From: a virus
DNA: 64,000 nt
Virus record (IMG/VR): IMGVR_UViG_3300014257_000015
Span: 41,430 to 105,429 of that record
Direction: 5' to 3' (one strand)
This document shows, piece by piece, positions 1 through 8,191 of the stretch (positions are counted from its first letter, which is position 1; every line of letters begins with the position of its first letter). Below the pieces are notes generated by a model, which was not told the DNA's origin, searched no databases, and was given only the letters and a program-made list of their open reading frames with translations. The translations under genes and the position numbers were made by a program.

Positions 1-1197
1 GTCAGCGTGGTGAAGAAGATCGAAAAATTCGCTGAAGAGCAGAAACAAAAACTCGAAGCAGAAGAAAAAGAAGACTCTGAAGATCTTTCAGCCTCGAAGC
101 CGAGCGAAGGTGGCGATGAACAAGGGAAATCAAAGGCTGGCGGGTTGGAATCGGAAACACAGAAACAAGACGACGGCGAGTTGATAAAAATCGAAGTTGC
201 AGAAGGGGCATTAGGCGAATCGGATACAGCAGACATCAAAGATGAAACAAAAGAGCGAATCAAGGAGATGGTGCGAAGGGACATCGATCTCAACAACCGT
301 TACATCCCGCACCCTGCAGCCGTAGCGAGAGACAAAGTCATCAAACCATTAGGTGACATAGTTGATTACAACCGCTGTCGCGATATCGTTTCTGATCAGA
401 TAACAGGCCTTCGCGGAAAACTTCTTTCGCTCATTCGTTCCAGGCAACCATCGGTTGAATTGTCGGGGCGTCGTCACGGTAAATTGGACACTAGACGTCT
501 GGGAACAATTGCTTCAGGAAACACCAATGTGTTCAAGGTTGAAATTGAAGGTGAGAAGCTGGACACAGCAATCACTGTGCTGATTGACATGTCTGGTTCA
601 ATGGGCAGCGGGCATTGCCCAGGACACCCAGCACACCAAGCCAAATTGATGGCCATTGCGTTGGCAGAAACCTTTGAAGCGCTCCAAATACCTTTTGAAG
701 TGATTGGATTTGAAACTGATACACCAGAACGATGCGTTGGAAAAGAGGAAATAAGTGATGTGTATTCTCGGTATTCTCCGATGTTATACCATGAGTTCAA
801 ATCGTTCGATCAAAAGCACAGAACAGTAAAGCAACGGATGTCTGACATTGCCGGCTCTTTAGACAATGACGACGGCGAGGCGCTTCTGTACGCTGCGAAG
901 CGATTGATCCAACGTGAAGAATCGCGCAAAATCATGTTCGTTCTTTCAGACGGTTGCCCGGCCACCAGAGATGCATCGCACGAAAGGCTAAATGGACACT
1001 TAGTCGAGGCCATCCAGCAGGCAGCATCATGGGGGATTGAGATGTTTGGAATAGGTGCATGCTCTGATCACGTCGAACAGTTCTATACCAAGAAGTTCAA
1101 CAGCAGTTGTATCGTAGTCAAGGACATCAAAACATTGGCAGTCGATGTGTACAAACTGATGCGCGATCGACTCCTGTCGACGAATAGGAGTGTGTGA
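1..1197 (+). CDS. CobT-like VWA-domain protein (5' partial)
   Basis: The frame is open to the left edge, so the true start may lie outside the window; internal GTG codons sit at 7 and 10. The first ~90 residues are Lys/Glu-rich and low complexity. The C-terminal half is a von Willebrand A domain with the MIDAS motif DMSGSMGSG near residue 195 and a later FVLSDG strand. The acidic N-terminus plus C-terminal VWA resembles the CobT subunit of cobaltochelatase. In CobT the VWA partners a MoxR/CobS AAA+ ATPase, and CobS/CobT-like pairs occur in large phages, so a CobS-like gene may lie just upstream. I infer a remodelling complex rather than cobalamin synthesis, since no other cobalamin gene is present. 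It ends TGATG into the next gene. Confidence 0.75.
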   Translation, partial: VSVVKKIEKFAEEQKQKLEAEEKEDSEDLSASKPSEGGDEQGKSKAGGLESETQKQDDGELIKIEVAEGALGESDTADIKDETKERIKEMVRRDIDLNNRYIPHPAAVARDKVIKPLGDIVDYNRCRDIVSDQITGLRGKLLSLIRSRQPSVELSGRRHGKLDTRRLGTIASGNTNVFKVEIEGEKLDTAITVLIDMSGSMGSGHCPGHPAHQAKLMAIALAETFEALQIPFEVIGFETDTPERCVGKEEISDVYSRYSPMLYHEFKSFDQKHRTVKQRMSDIAGSLDNDDGEALLYAAKRLIQREESRKIMFVLSDGCPATRDASHERLNGHLVEAIQQAASWGIEMFGIGACSDHVEQFYTKKFNSSCIVVKDIKTLAVDVYKLMRDRLLSTNRSV

Positions 1198-2381
1198 TGG
1201 CAGTGAACTTCAAAGACGGCTACACAGTGCCATCGCACGTTCGTGAGATGTATCCTGATTTGGAGAAAAATTTGCTGCCATTGATTAAACGTCGAGCACA
1301 ACAAATGCGCCATGCCATACCCGGGATCGACGTGGAAGATGCAATACAAGAGGGGCGTCTTGCTTTGTTGTCTTGTTTGACTCGGTATGATGCTAACAAG
1401 TGTTCGTTTGATTTGAAACGCTACGTGTCCAAGACATTACGCAACACATATGCTATGATGTTGTACGAGGCGTTGGCTCAACGTCGCACTCCTCGGGCAC
1501 ACATACAAGACGGCGAAGGGAATTGGGGTGTTGCGCCGCGTGTCCCGATTAGTCTTGATGAAATGTTGACGTACGAACCTGTTGAAGGCGATCTCAGCCC
1601 CGAGGCGCGCATCATCGAGATGGAGCGATTGAGCTCATGCATTCGAATCAAAATGAAAATGATGGAGATGTTGACCGGGCGAGATCTTGATGTGTTCAAG
1701 TCGATGCTTGAAACGTCGTGCGAATTTCTGGAACCAGAAGAGATCCGACGCATCATAATCAGAGAGGAGCAAAGGAAACAGACGGGCGAACCGCTAAAGC
1801 ACGATGGGTGCTTAGCAGCAGTGGACGCGGCCGGCGGCGACGTAAATTCATTGTCCAATATTTTGGTTGCCAATTATCTCAACATCAACAAGAATATGAT
1901 TGATTGGTCCATCAACAAAATTCGCATGCTGTTCTCCAAATTGGTGAAACAAGAAGAAGTTGAAGCGCCCAATGTCTTGGAGGCGATGGAAAAGCGTGGC
2001 CTTCCAGCAATACAAGTGAATCGAGGAACGCACTTCAGCGCAAGTTTCGTTCGTTCCGTGATGACTGTGCGGAATTTGCGTGACGAAGAGCCGCACATAG
2101 AAATACAGAGCGCATCGCATCGGGGTTGCACAAATTATTGGATGCGGAGGATTGAGCGCCACACGTGGGGGGCGGTGTTGGTCCTGAAACGCGGCGGTGA
2201 ATTTGTTACCGCTGTGATTGAAGGTCGTTTGAATTTGTTGACTGGCGACGTATTCAGCCTTGAATTGGGCGGGGCGAGAGATAAACTGCCGGTTGAATGG
2301 TATCAACAGTTGTCCAGAAGATTGTCGGAGGTGTACGGTGGCCAGGAAAATACGGATGCCACATTGCGTCGGGCAGTATGA
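1197..2381 (+). CDS. putative phage sigma factor (region 2-like)
   Basis: 394 aa from ATG 1197, coupled to the preceding stop (TGATG). Residues ~45-100 read like sigma-70 region 2: a D-V-E-D-A-I-Q-E-G helix, then a tract with YDANK, a short helix and an RRTPR segment. A later part (about residues 215-245, INKNMIDWSINKIRML) could be a degenerate region 4. The C-terminal ~120 residues are unassigned. If real, the protein would redirect host RNA polymerase to phage promoters. A region 4-like domain is found separately at 47367-48152. The call rests on visual motif similarity; another helical DNA-binding protein is possible. Confidence 0.5.
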   Translation: MAVNFKDGYTVPSHVREMYPDLEKNLLPLIKRRAQQMRHAIPGIDVEDAIQEGRLALLSCLTRYDANKCSFDLKRYVSKTLRNTYAMMLYEALAQRRTPRAHIQDGEGNWGVAPRVPISLDEMLTYEPVEGDLSPEARIIEMERLSSCIRIKMKMMEMLTGRDLDVFKSMLETSCEFLEPEEIRRIIIREEQRKQTGEPLKHDGCLAAVDAAGGDVNSLSNILVANYLNINKNMIDWSINKIRMLFSKLVKQEEVEAPNVLEAMEKRGLPAIQVNRGTHFSASFVRSVMTVRNLRDEEPHIEIQSASHRGCTNYWMRRIERHTWGAVLVLKRGGEFVTAVIEGRLNLLTGDVFSLELGGARDKLPVEWYQQLSRRLSEVYGGQENTDATLRRAV

Positions 2382-3225
2382 GCCGAAGAATGATGTGTGC
2401 AATGGAGATCCGTCGAAATCGAAGGATACCGAAGATGGTGTGCCGTGTTGGTGTCGCGATAGATGCATAGCACTTCGGTTGTGGTGTGGTGAGCGGGGGA
2501 AAGAACCGGATCACTTTGTTGCCTTGCAAATTGTGAAAGAAAATGGTGTAGAGATGACAGCAGCCGTGCCAAAGATGAGCAACGAGATATTCGCAAACAC
2601 GCTCGATAAAACCATTGCCAATTATGGCGTAATCAACGGACGCATCACCAGACCAAACAAGGGCGGTGCACCAAAGAAGAAAATACAAGCACCCGCGCCA
2701 ACCAGAGGGAAACCTGGCCCGAAGAAGGGGAAGCGGCCTTGTGTTGAGGCAAGAGTGAAATCGCGCCGGGCAGTAATAGCACGTGCGAAAGCTCGACGAG
2801 AAGAGTGCAAGTTGTTGTTCGGCCATTTCAAGAAACATCTGGAGGTGGCCTTGCATGGACAGAAGTGGAGTGCTAGAAATTCAGCTATTGCTGCTGATAG
2901 GCTGTACATTAAAGACAGGTTTGACAATTCCGGCTACGCTACGGTGTATTGCAAAACGAGGATAGGGCGGGATACGCCAGTGGTGACAGCAAGGCTGAAA
3001 ACGGCGACGTTGACCTTGATGATAGGGTTGCCGGTGACTTTAGAACAGCTGGAATCACAGATAGGAAAGGCCACGTGCAAAAAGCTATCCCCATACAGAA
3101 TATTGGACGGATATTTCATCACAGCCGTGAACAACGTCGACAAAGAGCGTGCTGCTTTGATCGCAGAGACTATCGGCCGACTGGTGAAATCAGGTATTAT
3201 AAATTTGCCTGCCGCCGCGCAATGA
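2338..3225 (+). CDS. Cys- and Lys-rich protein of unknown function
   Basis: 295 aa. GTG 2338 is chosen because GGAGGT stands about 7 nt upstream; an earlier in-frame codon at 2260 lies deeper inside the preceding gene. The first 50 residues hold a cysteine cluster (C-x9-C then CWCRDRC), likely metal binding. A basic linker rich in PKK/GKPGPKKGK follows (about residues 95-145), suggesting nucleic acid binding. The C-terminal ~130 residues look globular. No family was recognised. It overlaps the sigma-like gene by 44 nt. Confidence 0.6.
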   Translation: MARKIRMPHCVGQYEPKNDVCNGDPSKSKDTEDGVPCWCRDRCIALRLWCGERGKEPDHFVALQIVKENGVEMTAAVPKMSNEIFANTLDKTIANYGVINGRITRPNKGGAPKKKIQAPAPTRGKPGPKKGKRPCVEARVKSRRAVIARAKARREECKLLFGHFKKHLEVALHGQKWSARNSAIAADRLYIKDRFDNSGYATVYCKTRIGRDTPVVTARLKTATLTLMIGLPVTLEQLESQIGKATCKKLSPYRILDGYFITAVNNVDKERAALIAETIGRLVKSGIINLPAAAQ

Positions 3226-3241
3226 CGCTGCAGAGCGGGCA

Positions 3242-3295
3242 GGGGCGAGCGATTGGATTCTTGGGCCTTGGCCGGTTCTCTCCAACGCTCGCCCC
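3242..3295 (+). terminator. large stem-loop between genes
   Basis: GGGGCGAGCG (3242-3251) pairs perfectly with CGCTCGCCCC (3286-3295). The inner TTGGA/TCCAA extends the stem to 15 bp with one bulged A, leaving a 23-nt GGCC-rich loop. There is no T-run after it, so a factor-independent terminator is not certain; RNA processing or stability are alternatives. Confidence 0.5.
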
Positions 3296-3313
3296 GATCC
3301 ATCGAGCAAATCC

Positions 3314-4276
3314 ATGAGAAAACGTGTTGTGATAGTTGGGGGTGGAGTCTCAGGGCTCATAGCATCGTATGTGTTCAGCGGAATCCCCGGTGTAGAAACA
3401 AGAGTATTTGAAGAGAAAACAACCGGCGGCGAATTTCTAGCTGGCGGCTTGAAGTACATCCACCACACAGAAGCAATGGTGGATATGTTTGATGAGCTAG
3501 GCCTGTGTCACTCAAATTTCATGGTGAATGGTGGCATATTGTTGAGCGACGTTGTTCAGCCGTACCCAAAGTGCTTCCAAGACATGGCACCCGAACGAGC
3601 CGCCCGCATCCAGGATGACCACTGGAGGAAGACGCGCCGATCAGAGCCGGGTTCTGATTCCAAGAAAGCAATGAATGATCCGGCGAGCACGAAGCCAAGG
3701 CAAGCCCTTCGCTGTGACTTTGTGGATATGATCAATGAGCTATCAGATTGCGCAGCGATCACCAACGCAGCCGTAGTTGAGATCAACCAAAATGATTTGC
3801 TGACCAGCCAGAAAGAACGGGTGCTGTTTGATTTCGCGGTGGTGACTTTGCCGCTGTGGGTGATTAGGGAATTGGTGAAGTGGTATGTGCCGCACGGTAT
3901 GGCTATGGCCCTCAACGTGGCAAAGGTGAATGTTCGCGGGGATCGCTTTGCGCGCTGGGATTACGTCTACACGCCCTACACGCCGTCCAATTGTGTCCAT
4001 CGATTTTCACCGGTGGCAGGCGGATATTCGGTTGAGACGAATGGTGAATTGAATCTTGGTGAAATCGAGTCTGACTTGAATTTCCTTTGGCCTGAAGGTT
4101 GGGCAATGATGGAACTGAAAGAGGGGCTAAAGGGCCACCTGCTTTCATTGGACACTAAGCCTGATTGGCCGCGTAACATAGCACCAATCGGAAGGTTTGC
4201 AAAATGGGACAGCCGGGCAACCATCGATGTAGCGTTGGAAGACTCGATAGCGTTAGCCAAGAGGTGGCTTGGATGA
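3314..4276 (+). CDS. FAD-dependent oxidoreductase
   Basis: 320 aa. The N-terminus has a clean dinucleotide-binding fold: VVIVGGGVSGLIASYVF (GxGxxG) followed by an acidic strand end (RVFEEK) and a second GG motif (GGEFLAGG) near residue 40. A later VVTLPL strand and a C-terminal AKRWLG helix fit the amine-oxidase/UDP-galactopyranose-mutase class of flavoproteins. The substrate is unknown. It is the first gene of a coupled run with a MazG/HAD fusion, aminotransferase, ThyX-like protein and kinase, which suggests a role in nucleotide or DNA-base modification. The stop overlaps the next start (ATGA). Confidence 0.7.
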   Translation: MRKRVVIVGGGVSGLIASYVFSGIPGVETRVFEEKTTGGEFLAGGLKYIHHTEAMVDMFDELGLCHSNFMVNGGILLSDVVQPYPKCFQDMAPERAARIQDDHWRKTRRSEPGSDSKKAMNDPASTKPRQALRCDFVDMINELSDCAAITNAAVVEINQNDLLTSQKERVLFDFAVVTLPLWVIRELVKWYVPHGMAMALNVAKVNVRGDRFARWDYVYTPYTPSNCVHRFSPVAGGYSVETNGELNLGEIESDLNFLWPEGWAMMELKEGLKGHLLSLDTKPDWPRNIAPIGRFAKWDSRATIDVALEDSIALAKRWLG

Positions 4277-5220
4277 ATCTTTGGTCAGAGATGTGGGAAA
4301 GGCAGAAGAAGCAACAGGAGCACTTCAACCTCGACCCCAAAGCGATGTCACCAATCGTGAAGGCTGGTGTTGCGAAGGATTTGACGCTGGGATTGCTTGA
4401 AGAGGCGGGGGAGCTTTCGAGGGCTGTGGCTCGATTCAAGGCACACCTTTTGAAAGACAGGCCTGTGGACAAGATCAATGTCTGCGAAGCTTCGGTTGAT
4501 GTGCTGAAATATCTGATAGCGATTGCGCAATTATATGGCGTCTCGTCTGAAGAGATGTTCAACACTTTCATGCGAAAAAGCGACGTTGTTGATGACAAGG
4601 CGCGTTGCGAACGGGTGGAACTGGAGCGCCACACCAAGCTGATTGTGAGTGATCTGGATGGTTGCATTGCAGACCTATCTTCGTGGCAGGACGAAATGGA
4701 TCGACAGCGCGGGAACGCTCCGATGAATGATGCCACATTGGCGATGCTCGAAAAATTGAAAGAGGAGTTTTACAGATGCGGCGGGTTTTTGAATTTGCCG
4801 CCGATACCTGGAGCAATCGAAGCAACCAAGAAGATACGTGAAGCAGGATACAAACTGGCCATCATCACAGCCAGGCCAGACTGGCAATACAAAAGAGTGT
4901 ACGCTGATACAATCCAGTGGCTTCAGAAACACGACATACAATATGATTTGATTTTGTTTCAGAAGGACAAGGCAGAAGCCGTGGTGGATCACATCTTTCC
5001 GGCGCGCCCTCTGTGTTTCGTTGAAGATAGGAGTAAACACGCCATCGAGGTCGCTAGCATTGGTGTGCAAGTGTTGTTTCTGACTTCTGGCAAAAGCGAA
5101 TTGGCGCCTCACCCTTTGATTCAGCGAGTTCAAGGCTGGGGTGAAATCGTCGAGTACATCAATGCAACACAAGATGGGAGAAGTGAATATGGGACACCCA
5201 CATTTGATGGGAACAGTTGA
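4273..5220 (+). CDS. MazG/dUTPase-like NTP pyrophosphatase fused to HAD phosphatase
   Basis: 315 aa from ATG 4273 (ATGA overlap). Residues ~30-110 are all-alpha with LLEEAGELSRAV and a helix DVLKYLIAIAQLYG, the pattern of the MazG / dimeric dUTPase superfamily. From residue ~122 a HAD fold begins: motif I VSDLDGCIAD, motif II IITARPDW, a Lys in FQKDKAE and motif IV CFVEDRS. Both halves appear to keep their catalytic residues. The pairing suggests stepwise hydrolysis, NTP to NMP and PPi, then NMP to nucleoside or another phosphomonoester. The nucleotide cannot be deduced; location in front of ThyX-like and kinase genes points to a pyrimidine deoxynucleotide. Confidence 0.75.
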   Translation: MNLWSEMWERQKKQQEHFNLDPKAMSPIVKAGVAKDLTLGLLEEAGELSRAVARFKAHLLKDRPVDKINVCEASVDVLKYLIAIAQLYGVSSEEMFNTFMRKSDVVDDKARCERVELERHTKLIVSDLDGCIADLSSWQDEMDRQRGNAPMNDATLAMLEKLKEEFYRCGGFLNLPPIPGAIEATKKIREAGYKLAIITARPDWQYKRVYADTIQWLQKHDIQYDLILFQKDKAEAVVDHIFPARPLCFVEDRSKHAIEVASIGVQVLFLTSGKSELAPHPLIQRVQGWGEIVEYINATQDGRSEYGTPTFDGNS

Positions 5221-6355
5221 GTACAGGCCGGTAACGTTTAGCAGCGGGAATGGCCCTTGGCTGTATGTTTATCATGATGGAGAAACAAAGACAGATTATC
5301 TGGACTTTTTCTGTGATGTCGGAACGTCCAGCCTTGGTTACGGCGGGAAAGAACAACAGGATGTCATTTCCAGGATGTATCATTTGCCTGCTCACGCGCC
5401 GAACATATTTGGCTTCGATGAGCGAGACCGAGCGGCACGGCGCCTTTGTGAAATGACGCAAATGGATCGCGTGTTCTTTTGCAATAGCGGAGCAGAATCA
5501 GTTGAGGCGGCAATCAAACTGGCGCGGCTTTGGTCGTACAAGAAAGGCTGTGGCGCTGATCACATCTACAGTTATGTCGGCGGATTCCATGGGCGGACAT
5601 ACGGGGCGTTGTCCGCCGGTGACGGCGCGCCATATCACTACGAAGGTTTCGGCAAGATGTTGGACGGGGTGTTTCACTTCAAAGAAGCATGGGAAATCAC
5701 AGACCCCGAAACTTGCGCCATCATTCTCGCCCCCTGCTTCGGCAACAACGACATTCGAGAGTACCCGGATGGTTGGTTGAAAGATCTCAGAGAATTCTGT
5801 GACAACAACGGGATTCTACTGATCTTTGATGAGGTGCAAACAGGCTCGGGGCGCACCGGCATGATGACGTACGCGCAACGATGCGGCGTGAAGCCAGACA
5901 TTATGACGTTGGCGAAGGGCATTGGGATGGGTGCCCCTGTAGGTGCCATGTTGGCGTCGGCTGACATCGCCGAAGTGTTCACGCCAGGAACGCATTTCAG
6001 CACATTCGGCGGGAATCCGTTGTCTTGTGCCTTCGTGAATGGGATGTTGGACTGGTTGGAACGTCCTGGAAATCTGGAGTCTGTGAATCGAAAGGGCGAG
6101 TTCATAAAAGAAACATTGCAACGATTCGGATGGGCAAAGAACATTCGCGGCCCAGGAATGCTGATTGGATTTGATATCGACATTGACACATCTGAATTCG
6201 CGGCCCGCTGCTTAGAAAATCAGTTGCTCATCGGGGCCTTTAGAAAGGGGCCTGGGGCTGTAAAAATCAGCCCGCCGCTGAACATCGAAAAAGAAGACAT
6301 CATCAAGGGATTGACCATATTGGATGAATCCTACAAGGAGCTGATCAATGGCTGA
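5189..6355 (+). CDS. class III PLP-dependent aminotransferase
   Basis: 388 aa. ATG 5189 has GGGAGAAG 6-7 nt upstream. The fold-type I aminotransferase pattern is complete: FCNSGAESVEAAIKLAR phosphate-binding loop, GGFHGRTYGALS, the Asp motif FDEVQTGSGRTG, the Schiff-base lysine in TLAKGIGMGAPVGA and the FSTFGGNPL segment. Closest known relatives by motif are ornithine/acetylornithine/GABA transaminases, which move an amino group from an omega-amino acid or amine. Such enzymes are unusual in phages. In some phages with hypermodified thymine, PLP enzymes act on side chains attached to the base (established for ViI/M6-type pathways), so a DNA-modification role is a reasonable inference here. It overlaps the ThyX-like gene by 8 nt. 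Confidence 0.9.
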   Translation: MGHPHLMGTVEYRPVTFSSGNGPWLYVYHDGETKTDYLDFFCDVGTSSLGYGGKEQQDVISRMYHLPAHAPNIFGFDERDRAARRLCEMTQMDRVFFCNSGAESVEAAIKLARLWSYKKGCGADHIYSYVGGFHGRTYGALSAGDGAPYHYEGFGKMLDGVFHFKEAWEITDPETCAIILAPCFGNNDIREYPDGWLKDLREFCDNNGILLIFDEVQTGSGRTGMMTYAQRCGVKPDIMTLAKGIGMGAPVGAMLASADIAEVFTPGTHFSTFGGNPLSCAFVNGMLDWLERPGNLESVNRKGEFIKETLQRFGWAKNIRGPGMLIGFDIDIDTSEFAARCLENQLLIGAFRKGPGAVKISPPLNIEKEDIIKGLTILDESYKELING

Positions 6356-7295
6356 GCCGAAAGTCACATTGCTGACTTGGACGAAAGACCCGTTGGAAAC
6401 TGTGTACTCTGTATGGTGGCAGTCGAAGAACGAAAAACCGTTGATGACACCGGATGAGGTGAAAGAAAATGTCCCGCCGTCTGAGGTCGAAGAGCTATTC
6501 AAAGCGGTAATAGCACAACGAATCCCTGTTGGAGAACACCTGGATTTCGTGTTTGTTATGGAGAACGTTTCTGTGTCTTGGCGTGAGCAGGCCGTTCGCC
6601 ACCGCATCGGGGTGAAAGTAGGCGGCGAACGTTTAGGGGTGGACGTAATACCGAACCTGGCTGATTCAAGCTGGTGGTCACAATCCATGCGCATCCAGAA
6701 TATGGGAAGTTTCTTCAGCAACGGCGCATACAGGATGCCAAAATCATTGGATGCTCACCCGGAAGCTAAAGCTGTTTTTTGCGACATCATGTGTGACATC
6801 GAGGCTGCGTACAATAATCTGATTGACATGGGTGTGCCGATGGAAGACGCCAGAGAGGTTATCCCACTCGGCGCGCAACATCGGATCAGCTGGAAGCTTA
6901 ACATAGGCGCTCTCCAGCACATCATGGAAAAGAGAGGTTGCTGGATACTGCAACTTGGAACGTGGGGGCCGATCATTACCGGGATGGTGGATGAGTTGGC
7001 CAACAAGGTTCACCCTGTGTTTCGCGAATTGGTGACGCCGCCTTGCATCCGAGGGGATAAATTCAACTCGTGTGTGTTCATGGAAGAGTGTCGCCGCCGT
7101 TTGACAGGTGATGATGAATTGCCACCGTGCCCACTCCACTACAACTACCACGTTCTGCCTGAATCGCAACGTGGAATGATTCCGCTGTTGGTCAAGAAAT
7201 TGGAAATCCCGATGAAGTCGGAGATGATGCGACGGTCGGAAGATTATGCGAATTTTTGGGGCCGAGATCCGTTCACAGGTGAAAAAATTGTGTGA
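6348..7295 (+). CDS. thyX: ThyX-family flavin-dependent thymidylate synthase homologue
   Basis: 315 aa, ATG 6348 with AAGGAG upstream. The ThyX signature begins with RHR at residue ~83 but carries about 20 extra residues before SSWWSQSMR, which corresponds to the usual SxxSxR part. A second conserved block follows, QHRISWKLNIGALQHIMEKR, then WILQLGTWGPI and HPVF. The C-terminal 60 residues contain several Cys, which is not usual. ThyX makes dTMP from dUMP with FAD and methylenetetrahydrofolate. The altered signature leaves open a related reaction such as dUMP hydroxymethylation; this is inference. Neighbours are the aminotransferase and a thymidylate-kinase-like gene. Confidence 0.75.
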   Translation: MAEPKVTLLTWTKDPLETVYSVWWQSKNEKPLMTPDEVKENVPPSEVEELFKAVIAQRIPVGEHLDFVFVMENVSVSWREQAVRHRIGVKVGGERLGVDVIPNLADSSWWSQSMRIQNMGSFFSNGAYRMPKSLDAHPEAKAVFCDIMCDIEAAYNNLIDMGVPMEDAREVIPLGAQHRISWKLNIGALQHIMEKRGCWILQLGTWGPIITGMVDELANKVHPVFRELVTPPCIRGDKFNSCVFMEECRRRLTGDDELPPCPLHYNYHVLPESQRGMIPLLVKKLEIPMKSEMMRRSEDYANFWGRDPFTGEKIV

Positions 7296-7872
7296 CAAGA
7301 TAATCGTGTTGGACGGGGTGAATGGGACAGGGAAATCAACGAGCGCAAAAGTTCTGCGCGAATTGACAGGGTGGCCCATCATACGGGCGTTTCGTGATGA
7401 CTCTGATTCACATCTAGGATACAACGCGCCTATGGAGGGAGAACTCAAAAAACTCGGCGTTCCTGTGAACACATACGTTGATGACTTGTACGTTGCTGAT
7501 TTTTTGCGCGCAACACGGCGAGGAGCGATATTGGATAGATCGATGCCATCGGCATTGGCATATCCGATGATGCGCGGCGAAGAGATAACACCAAAGACAG
7601 CAAAAAAATTGGTTGTTGTTTGGGAGCAGATTCTGCGCGCTGCGAAGATACCTGTGGTTTATGTTTGGATGCAAGCATCGCACGAAGTGGTGAAAGAGCG
7701 TTGTGTTGGACGGTGGCATCCAAACAAAGCACAATACGCCAAATTGGAATCGACTTTCAAGAGAGTTTTCGTGACGTTGTCGCTGTGCAAAAGAAGAGTG
7801 GTGACCACAGAGCTTAGTGAAAACGAAACGATCAAAACCGTTCGCCAGGTGGTGGATGATGCCGACGATTGA
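7288..7872 (+). CDS. thymidylate-kinase-like P-loop kinase
   Basis: 194 aa if TTG 7288 is the start (8-nt overlap with the preceding stop, AGGTGA upstream). ATG 7246 would add 14 residues and has GGAAG upstream. Walker A is IVLDGVNGTGKSTSAK at the very N-terminus, as in dTMP kinase. An LDRSMPSALAY segment resembles the DR motif of TMP/deoxynucleoside kinases, and VYVWMQASHEVVKER matches the strand and helix before the lid. Probably phosphorylates a dTMP-like nucleotide. A kinase acting on hydroxymethyl-dU in DNA is an alternative given the neighbours. Confidence 0.7.
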   Translation: MCDKIIVLDGVNGTGKSTSAKVLRELTGWPIIRAFRDDSDSHLGYNAPMEGELKKLGVPVNTYVDDLYVADFLRATRRGAILDRSMPSALAYPMMRGEEITPKTAKKLVVVWEQILRAAKIPVVYVWMQASHEVVKERCVGRWHPNKAQYAKLESTFKRVFVTLSLCKRRVVTTELSENETIKTVRQVVDDADD

Positions 7873-8191
7873 TGAAATCAGAGTTTGGTTGAGTGGCCAA
7901 GAGATCGAAGGATTGCCCGCTTTGCGTGAGCGTGAGCGTGAGCCAGAAGCGAAACATCCGCCGAAGGCAATGAAAACGCCTGCCGATATGCGCAACCAAG
8001 GGAGATATCGGCTGCACCGTGATGACTCCGGTCACGTCATCGATGCCACTTTGTATTTTGGAAAGTACAATGGGTTCTGCCTAAGTAAACTTTCAACCAA
8101 TAGAGAAGGGAAGGACTACCTGTCATGGATGTTGAAACAGGACTTCCCTGGTGAATTGGTGGAGTTGATCACCAGTATGGGATGGGCGTGA
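7859..8191 (+). CDS. small DUF3820-like protein
   Basis: 110 aa from ATG 7859 (ATG 7856 is adjacent). The N-terminal 50 residues are charged, with an RERERE run. The C-terminus, YFGKYNGFCLSKL then YLSWMLKQDFPGELVE, has the FGKYKG...YLxWL pattern of the DUF3820 family, often found beside or inside exonucleases. Function unknown. It sits directly before the polymerase gene with a TGATG overlap. Confidence 0.6.
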   Translation: MPTIDEIRVWLSGQEIEGLPALREREREPEAKHPPKAMKTPADMRNQGRYRLHRDDSGHVIDATLYFGKYNGFCLSKLSTNREGKDYLSWMLKQDFPGELVELITSMGWA

